DNA from: Symsagittifera roscoffensis
Lineage: Eukaryota; Xenacoelomorpha; Acoela; Convolutidae
Length of the DNA stretch: 60,000 nt
Reading direction: 5' to 3'
Assembly (NCBI RefSeq): GCF_963678635.1
Contig: NC_087064.1
Location: 21,006,509 to 21,066,508 of the forward strand
Shown here: one piece after another, positions 54,254-60,000 of the stretch
How the letters are laid out: each line of letters opens with the position of its first letter
How positions within the stretch are numbered: the first letter of the stretch is position 1
Made by a program: the position numbers and the translations under genes
Notes under the pieces: generated by a model
Told to the model about the DNA's origin: nothing
Databases searched by the model: none
Seen by the model: the letters and a program-made list of their open reading frames with translations, nothing else

Positions 54254-55890
54254 TTACAAGAATTGGTCCTCAAACTCATCCAATTTAGCCCTCACTTCCG
54301 AATCTATAGTCGATGAGATCTCGCTATAGTCGTCCACCTCTAGCGTGGGGTCCTTTGAGGTCGGGTAAGTTAAATTTGAGTCCGAAGAATTCTCGTGAAA
54401 GTGAGTCTTCTTGATAGATGTTGCAAGTCTGACCGTCGGGAGGGAGTTCCTTGAAGACCAGGACAACGTAGTTTCTGCAACGAGAATCTGTCTGGAAGGC
54501 GCCTCCGCTAATGGAGTCAAAAGGTCAGAAGGAGAGTTGACCGAAAAAGTAGACCTGTGAGAGTCCGGTGCCGGAGAGAACAAGGAAGTTGACGTCCCTA
54601 GGTCGTCTTTTTCTTGCACCACGTCTATAAATCTCCGATTTCCGTAAAACTGTGGGGGGCCCACATTTCTGCGTGGTCTAGAGTTTCGGGTCTTTGGAGT
54701 CGCGCTGATCGTCTGTTCCGGAATTTTGTCTACCATAATTGGATTGTCCTGTGATCCTTCAGTAGTATTCGCATCCTGGATGACAACAATCTCCCGTGGG
54801 TCGTTGTTTACTGTCCTTTCTGAGCTCAGTAGTAGGGACTCGGCAGGACCTGTAATACTTAAGCCCTGATTAGACTCGGTATGGGGATTTTGAGGTACAT
54901 TTTTATTGGTCACGTCGTCAAAGTAATCCTCGATTATCCCGTCCCACGAATCTAGATTTAAGGAAGATGAACCTGAAGAGAATCTTGTAGAGTCTTGAGT
55001 GGCTGTGCTCGCGGTCGGTGCGCTAGTCCCTGCTCTGGTGTTATCCGTTCTTGGAGTGCCTTGGCTCGAGTGACCAGCGGGTGTCGATCCCGCTTTCTTC
55101 GGTGGAGAGAATTTCCTTTTCCCAGCTAAACTCGAATGAGTATGAATATTATGCCCAGTGGGTGTCTGATTCACTATTATCTTTTTGGGCCCTGGGAGTA
55201 TTTTTCCTTTTATAGCCAGATCCGATTTACGTAAAACGAGACCGTTGTCGAGAGTAACTGTGTGCTCTGAAGAATCGATGATATCTTTCTTAACCAGATT
55301 AAAATATGGGTCTCTATTTTTCGTGTTAGACACCTTTCTATATAAGTTACCTCCCATTACTGCTTTTCTTTTTGCCAGTGGTTCTGAAGTTCGGATAGTG
55401 ACGCCCGGGGTTGTGTGTAGGCTGAAAATCCTAGCTAGTGGCATGTTTTCTTCTGGGTCCGACGTGCTGTCCTTTTCCTCGTCCGAATAGCCATCTTCTG
55501 CCCCGTCGTGTAGTTCCCAGTTAGCGGCCCGCTCTTTGGACATTATAGCCTTCCCTTTATCTAAATGGTCAATATTGGACATAAGACTTTTCCACCTAGT
55601 GTTCGCTACTCTATTAAAATGCTTTTCAAACGGAGTACAGCCGATCGCAGTCTGTTTTGAGATTCTCAGATTCCAGATGATTTTCTCGATCGAATCGTTT
55701 AGAGATGGCTTGGGTACTTCGAATGACATTGCCAGTAATTTCGATTTAATTGTGTACACTAGTCTTTCCACTAGCCCATTGGATTTGTGGTCTCCGACAG
55801 TGCAGTAAATAATTTCTATATTAAATTTATCGCAGAAGTTTTTGAAATCATGTGATAAGAAGCATGACCCATGGTCGACTAATTTTTCTT
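54254..55890 (-). pseudogene. Integrase core end and long C-terminal tail (LTR element)
   Basis: The frame is open from about 55885 to the stop at 54254. The first part carries the rest of the DDE core: the second Asp in VDHGSCF and the Glu in SNGLVER. A long hydrophilic tail follows, rich in Ser, Thr and acidic residues, with PRRNVGPPQFYGNRRFIDVV near residue 375 of the downstream 505-residue frame. The tail has no chromodomain that I can see. It is separated from the front of integrase by a frameshift and a stop. Confidence 0.85.
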
Positions 55891-55994
55891 GGGAATCCGT
55901 GGAGGTGACAGTAATCGTTTAGAAATGAAATTACGTTTCTTGTAGAGGTGTTATTGACGATTTTGGCCGAAGGAAACTTAGTGTAACGGTCAAT

Positions 55995-56450
55995 TCAAAG
56001 AAGAATGTATTTGTTGTTACCCCAGCACGCGTCCAACGGTCCCGCAAAATCCAAATTAAATTCTTCGTTCGCGACTGTTAACGTCGGGAGTTTCGAAATA
56101 TTATGGGTGCCTTGTAACACTTTAATGTTCTTACCCGCTTTTAGAAATTGGCTACATGTTCTCCCGTGATGGTAAATTTCCCGGTAAATATGCGGCCACC
56201 ACAAATATTCGGCGAGGGATTTCATCCCAAACTGTCCTGGGTGAGTCTCGTGTAGCATCGAATTAAAAGTTTCCCTGATGGTAGCTGGGACGACTAGTTT
56301 ATTGTCTAGAAAGAGTGGCTCATCCTTCACGTGTAGGTCTTTGGTGTAGTACTTCATGTAAGTCCCGTGTATGCCCATAGGTCGATTCCTCTTTATCGTC
56401 TCTATCAAATCCCACAGCACCTTGTCTTCTTTAGTCATGATCTGAAGCAA
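55995..56450 (-). pseudogene. Integrase zinc-binding domain and start of the core (LTR element)
   Basis: Contains an HHCC-like finger, HETHPGQFGMKSLAEYLWWP then GRTCSQFLKAGKN. The first cysteine of the CxxC pair is changed. NLDFAGPLD holds the first catalytic Asp. The frame ends at a TGA in the position of a normal core residue, and the reading continues beyond it. Confidence 0.85.
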
Positions 56451-56497
56451 TTTCTTCGAACAGTGGTTTTCCGGGCGATTTGGGGAAATCGGTAAAT

Positions 56498-56836
56498 TCA
56501 GGTCGGCCTTATATCTTCTAAAGAGGTCTGCGTGGTCGGGTGGAAGTCTGTCGTCTCGGAAGGTTCGTTCACTTTGTCCATTGGGAGTTCTGGTCTTTTT
56601 TTGCTAGGTGGTATGAAGTGTCTGTTTAGTAGTAAAAAACGTAAAAGGACTTTGTCCGAAAAGGTAATACTTTTAAAATTAAATTTAGAATTATCGACTG
56701 GTTGGCAATTTGTAGTGCAATTTTCTGTCCGAGAGTGATTATTGTGGCAAATTTTTATCGACTGAGCGATACAAGATATGATAGCAGCAATAATCTTGAG
56801 GTTGAGTAAAGCTAAAGAGTTATTCAACCGATTCAA
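56498..56836 (-). pseudogene. RNase H-integrase linker region (LTR element)
   Basis: A frame of about 112 codons between the palindrome and integrase, rich in Asn, Ser and Pro (LNRHFIPPSKKRPELPMDK). No domain is recognised. In an intact element it would be the connector between RNase H and integrase. Confidence 0.4.
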
Positions 56837-57285
56837 CTGACCTTTTATCTAGACTCCCTTCGGGCGAAGCCCTTCCAATTTCACATTATGACGACGAATT
56901 TGTAGTCGCTTCAATCGACAAAATTCAGAACATTTTATCGACTAAACAAGATTCTAAAATAGTTACTGTAAATTCTGTAGATAGACCAGCGGTCGCTATA
57001 AATACTAATTCACGAGTTAATACAATCCCGTTGGGAAACAAAAATTCAAGCGACGTGATTGGTCACGTCGCTTGAATTTTCGTTTCCCAACGGGATTGTA
57101 TTAACTCGTGAATTAGTATTTACAGCGACCGCTGGTCTATCTACAAAATTTACAGTAAATAGTTTAGAATCTTGTTTAGTCGATAAAATGTTCTGAATTT
57201 TGTCGATTGAAGCGACTACAAATTCGTCGTCATAATGTGAAATTTGAAGGGCTTCGCCCGAAGGGAGTCTAGATAAAAGGTCAGT
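56836..57285. repeat. 450-bp near-perfect palindrome in the LTR element
   Basis: Arms 56836-57058 and 57063-57285 are reverse complements with only a handful of mismatches and no net indel, separated by a 4-base spacer ttgg. The right arm is the coding end of RNase H; the left arm is its inverted copy. Confidence 0.95.
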
Positions 57286-58014
57286 AAAGCCCATGTCCTT
57301 TCCTGGTAAATGTGAAATTTTAAAATTGAATGGTAAAAGTCTGTTTACCCAACGGGTCAATCGGCTATGCATCGTTTTGCTTCCATGATTTGCCAAAAGT
57401 GCTGATAGTAATGCTTTGTGATCAGTTACTATTTGGAATTCTGTTCCATACAGGTAGTTTCTGAAATGTTCTGTAGCCCATACGACTCCCAGCAACTCTA
57501 ATTGTTTGGTAGAATATTTCATTTCATGGTTGTTTAAAAATCTGGATGCAAACGCGATTGGTTTCCACTGGTCGTCCTGTAATTGTTCTAGGGTTGCCCC
57601 TAGTCCGCTATGTGAAGCGTCCGTTTTCAGTCTTGTGTTCTCTTTTATATCGAAATGGCTGTTTTCTGCAATATTTACATTTTCCGTTTTTAACTTCTCA
57701 AACGCTATTGAATGGCTGGTATCCCATTTGTATAACGATTTTTTGTTTAGAAGAGGTCGAAGAGGGGAGCTTAACGTCGATAAGTTAGGAACGAATTTTA
57801 CATATTGGTTTATCGAGCCGAAAAATGAACGAAGTTTAGAAATATTCTTCGGGGTTGGCAAATTTTTTATTGCGTCGGCTTTACCGACCAGCGGTCGTAT
57901 TCTATCGCCTGAGATCTTGAAGCCAAGCCATTCGATGTCAGATTTAAAAAATGCGCATTTCCCCCATTTAACTGCCATGTTGTTCTTATCTAATATTGAT
58001 AAAATTTTGTACAC
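57046..58014 (-). pseudogene. RT thumb and RNase H (LTR element)
   Basis: Follows the RT active site (YIDD at about 58060). KCAFFKSDIEWLGFKISG is the typical post-palm segment. RNase H has its catalytic residues: Asp in LKTDASHSGLGATLEQ, Glu in STKQLELLGVVWA and Asp in IVTDHKALL. The end runs into the palindrome and stops there. Confidence 0.92.
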
Positions 58015-58064
58015 TATTGATTTGTGTTCTTCCAGGGATCCACGCGAGGCTACCAGGATGTCGT

Positions 58065-58613
58065 CTATGTAACAATTTGTAAACCCGTTAGAAATTGATA
58101 CGTTCCGGTCGTTTCGCCGCCTACTATGCTAAAATTGCACTGTTTCCTTGTTTGATCGCATAGTTTAAGTTGGCTATAGGCGTTTTTCAGGTCTAAATTA
58201 CTAAACCACACTCGCCCGTTGGATTTTTCTGAAATTTGAAGCGCCACGTTATCAATCAGTTCATGGATATTCGGCATTTGATACTTATTTTTAAAAACTT
58301 GATCATTTAAAAGCTTACAGTCAAGTGCCAGTTTTATTGAAGTATCCTTTTTCCGAGTTATTACATTTGGGCTGATAAAACAATCTTCGTCGCATTTCTC
58401 TAATTTTATTATGTGACCTTCTTTTTCCATTCTTTTTAACTCTTCGTTCACTCCCGCGAGTAAGTGGAGTGGAACTCTTCTCCCTTTGGACTGTATTGGT
58501 TTAAAAGGTGTGTAAAAATGGGTTACCTTTCGATCGTTACCCCACTCTAGTGAATAAGTTGTTGAACTCGTTAAAAATTTTGTCTGATAAAGAAGGTAAG
58601 TTTTTGTACTCAC
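58065..58613 (-). pseudogene. Reverse transcriptase fingers and palm (LTR element)
   Basis: Shows the Gypsy RT order: a PLHLLAGVNEELKRMEKEG start, IIKLEKCDEDCFISPNVITR, KLALDCKLLN, and WFSNLDLKNAYSQLKL with the first catalytic Asp. The frame breaks by one base just before the YIDD box, which lies intact in the next frame. Confidence 0.92.
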
Positions 58614-58890
58614 TCTCGAGTGTGGGTTGATTGACCATGCAGATTGGTTGGGGGCATTTCCTCTGCGTTATTTCTATGCCCAGTTTGGGTAAATTGTCGT
58701 TCCCCAATATGTTTCGCTCGTGTCCGCCGGTTATGAAGAATGGGGTTTCTTCGCTGATCCACCCATTGGACTGTGTTCTGACGATTATTTTTCCCAAAAT
58801 ATTGATCGTATCATTAGTAAATCCGCAGTATAGGTCTTTTATTCTTTTCTCCACTGGGATTATCTTGAGGTTCGGGTATCTTGGTTTAAT
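58537..58890 (-). pseudogene. Retropepsin C-terminal part and RT linker (LTR element)
   Basis: ERNILGNDNLPKLGIEI matches the ILGxDxLxKLG signature near the end of Gypsy proteases. Partly overlaps the next RT frame. Confidence 0.75.
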
Positions 58891-59408
58891 TTCGTGTAGT
58901 ACAAAAAACTTACAGGGCTTGCTGAATCTACAGGTATGTTCATATTTACAATCATGTCCCAGCCGATGCCTAGGTTCAACAGTTTTTCTGTTTCGAGACC
59001 ATTATTGTCGTAAATAGTTCTGACGCTCAACACCGAGAAATCGTCATCGTCGCTCTGTCCGTACTCATTCCACGCATTTATAACGTCGCACGATTCTTTT
59101 TCTTCCATCCACGAGTTTTCCGGAGGTGTGTATGTACAATTCTCAGTATTTACGTAATTATCTGATACAGTATTTACAGTTGGTCTCTTATTGCGTGATT
59201 TACATAATTTGGCGAAGTGTCCCTTATAATTACAGTTTTTACAGGTTATGTCCTTCGCTGGGCAAACGTTTAAGTGCCCTTTCGTAAATGTATTTCCGCA
59301 TTTCATGCACGAGTTACTCCTTTCGATGTTTAAACTTGGTTCCTTTTTGATATGATTGTGGTTACTAAAAGATTTAAAAGTTGTCACGTTGGTCGATGAC
59401 CGTGACAT
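58860..59408 (-). pseudogene. Nucleocapsid zinc knuckles and protease N-terminal part (LTR element)
   Basis: CMKCGNTFTKGHLNVC and CKNCNYKGHFAKLC are two CCHC-like knuckles, followed by a linker and VDSASPVSFLYY. The last should be the retropepsin active site, but DTG/DSG reads DSA here. A frameshift follows immediately. Confidence 0.85.
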
Positions 59409-59456
59409 ATTTGTCAGTTTCTGGTGGTTAAATTATCCCTTTTCGTCGATTAGGGC

Positions 59457-60000
59457 TTAGTTAAGTGCTTCCGACGGGCTTATGATAGCTGGAAGTAGCT
59501 TCCTCTGGGTGTCTGTGTTCTTCATATTGCAAATGAAAATATCCCTTATCCATTCCGCCTCGTCAGATTCCTTGATGTTGCACGTGCTGGCTAGGTCCGT
59601 CAGTGCTCCCCAGAATTGTTCGCACGACTCACTATCTTTTTGCTTTCGATTTAGTAGTTTATATCTTTCGAACGTAGTGTTGGGCGGTTTGTTAAATGCT
59701 GCGTCTAGTAGAGTCCAGAACTCAGAGAACGATATTGCTAGAATCTTGACTCTTGGGTTCTTTTGTGTAAAAACTCTTTTTCCTTCGCTCCCTAGGGCTA
59801 GAAATAAAATTGATCGCAGTTTTTTGTCCGCCTCCGTTCGTCTCATTCCATTAAATTTCCTCTTCTCTTCGTTGATCCGTTTCTCTTCTGCGGATTCGTA
59901 CTGTTTCATTGTGCTTTTGTTCCTGCTCTCTCTGTTGGCTTTTTCCGCGTCCGACTCGCTGCCTCTTGCTTGTTCCAAAATTGGAATTTGCGTCTCCGGT
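59457..60000 (-). CDS. Gag fragment (LTR element), continues past the window edge
   Basis: The frame is open to the end of the window. A charged coiled start (KQYESAEEKRINEEKRKF) leads to a retrotransposon Gag core: SFSEFWTLLDAAFNKPPNTT, FERYKLLNRKQKDSESCEQF and WIRDIFICNM. It ends at a stop before the zinc-knuckle frame, which may be a natural Gag-Pol boundary or decay. Confidence 0.8.
   Translation of the reverse strand, partial: PETQIPILEQARGSESDAEKANRESRNKSTMKQYESAEEKRINEEKRKFNGMRRTEADKKLRSILFLALGSEGKRVFTQKNPRVKILAISFSEFWTLLDAAFNKPPNTTFERYKLLNRKQKDSESCEQFWGALTDLASTCNIKESDEAEWIRDIFICNMKNTDTQRKLLPAIISPSEALN

Larger units (their letters stand above)
53966..60000 (-). mobile_element. Ty3/Gypsy LTR retrotransposon, 5' end beyond the window
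   Basis: Reverse-strand order gag, zinc knuckles, protease, reverse transcriptase, RNase H, integrase, long tail, polypurine tract: the Ty3/Gypsy order, since integrase follows RNase H. The tail motif VGPPQFYGNRRFIDVV is one I associate with an invertebrate Gypsy lineage. Domains are easily recognisable, so decay is recent. Breaks: a protease frameshift near 58890, an RT frameshift near 58085 just before the YIDD box, a 450-bp palindrome at 56836-57285, an integrase stop at 55995-55997 and a frameshift near 55885. There is no envelope-like gene. This copy cannot encode a complete Pol. Confidence 0.93.

Noticed and set aside
55185-55808. Forward-strand frames opposite the integrase tail
   Set aside because: Antisense shadows of the LTR element's pol tail.
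57506-58072. 188-codon forward-strand frame
   Set aside because: Antisense shadow of the RT/RNase H coding region, which has clear catalytic motifs on the other strand.

Overview
This is a window from an invertebrate animal genome. Introns are spliced (mostly GT-AG, a few GC-AG), GC-richer exons sit in very AT-rich non-coding DNA, and several proteins are typically animal: a ciliary ARMC9 orthologue, an Ig-domain membrane protein and a secreted chymotrypsin-fold protease. Much of the rest is transposon-derived. The phylum cannot be fixed from the sequence. ARMC9 is a basal-body protein, so the animal probably makes cilia. No rRNA, tRNA gene, CRISPR array or bacterial-style operon was seen.

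Layout. 1-2150 is an unclassified hairpin-rich repeat region with a recurring CCGGAAGG motif. 2183-2760 is the 3' end of a LINE-type retrotransposon. 3654-28757 (+) is ARMC9 (LisH plus armadillo-type repeats), which I resolve into 21 coding exons with consistent splice phases. A 4.75-kb direct tandem duplication (11668-16420 and 16421-21185) repeats exons 10-12. The 531 exonic bases look identical in both copies and are a multiple of three, so a six-exon reading would add 177 residues in frame. The introns hold tRNA-like SINEs, a diverged ~170-bp tandem repeat, LINE relics, and a 361-bp hAT-type MITE whose target-site duplication ends 12 bp before exon 13.

31359-33666 (-) is a four-exon gene for a single-pass membrane protein with one Ig-like domain and a cysteine-rich stalk. 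34613-35194 is a Tc1/mariner-type fold-back element. 39758-39979 (-) may encode a small secreted cysteine-containing peptide. 40842-42170 (-) is a wrecked Ty3/Gypsy copy in which reverse transcriptase is fused to integrase by deletion. 43414-45706 (+) is a divergent EF-hand protein gene with two possible 3' ends. 46662-52636 (+) is a five-exon secreted serine protease gene with a complete catalytic triad. Its third intron holds an antisense FLYWCH/MULE transposase relic and its fourth a 620-bp fold-back element.

53966-60000 (-) is a large, recently decayed Ty3/Gypsy LTR retrotransposon (gag, zinc knuckles, protease, RT, RNase H, integrase, long C-terminal tail, polypurine tract). It carries several reading-frame breaks and a 450-bp near-perfect palindrome at the end of RNase H. 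Its 5' end lies outside the window.

The host genes look functionally unrelated. The common theme is mobile DNA reshaping introns, with one apparent whole-exon gain in ARMC9. All exon boundaries were read by eye from splice consensus, phase and remembered family similarity. No search or transcript evidence was available.
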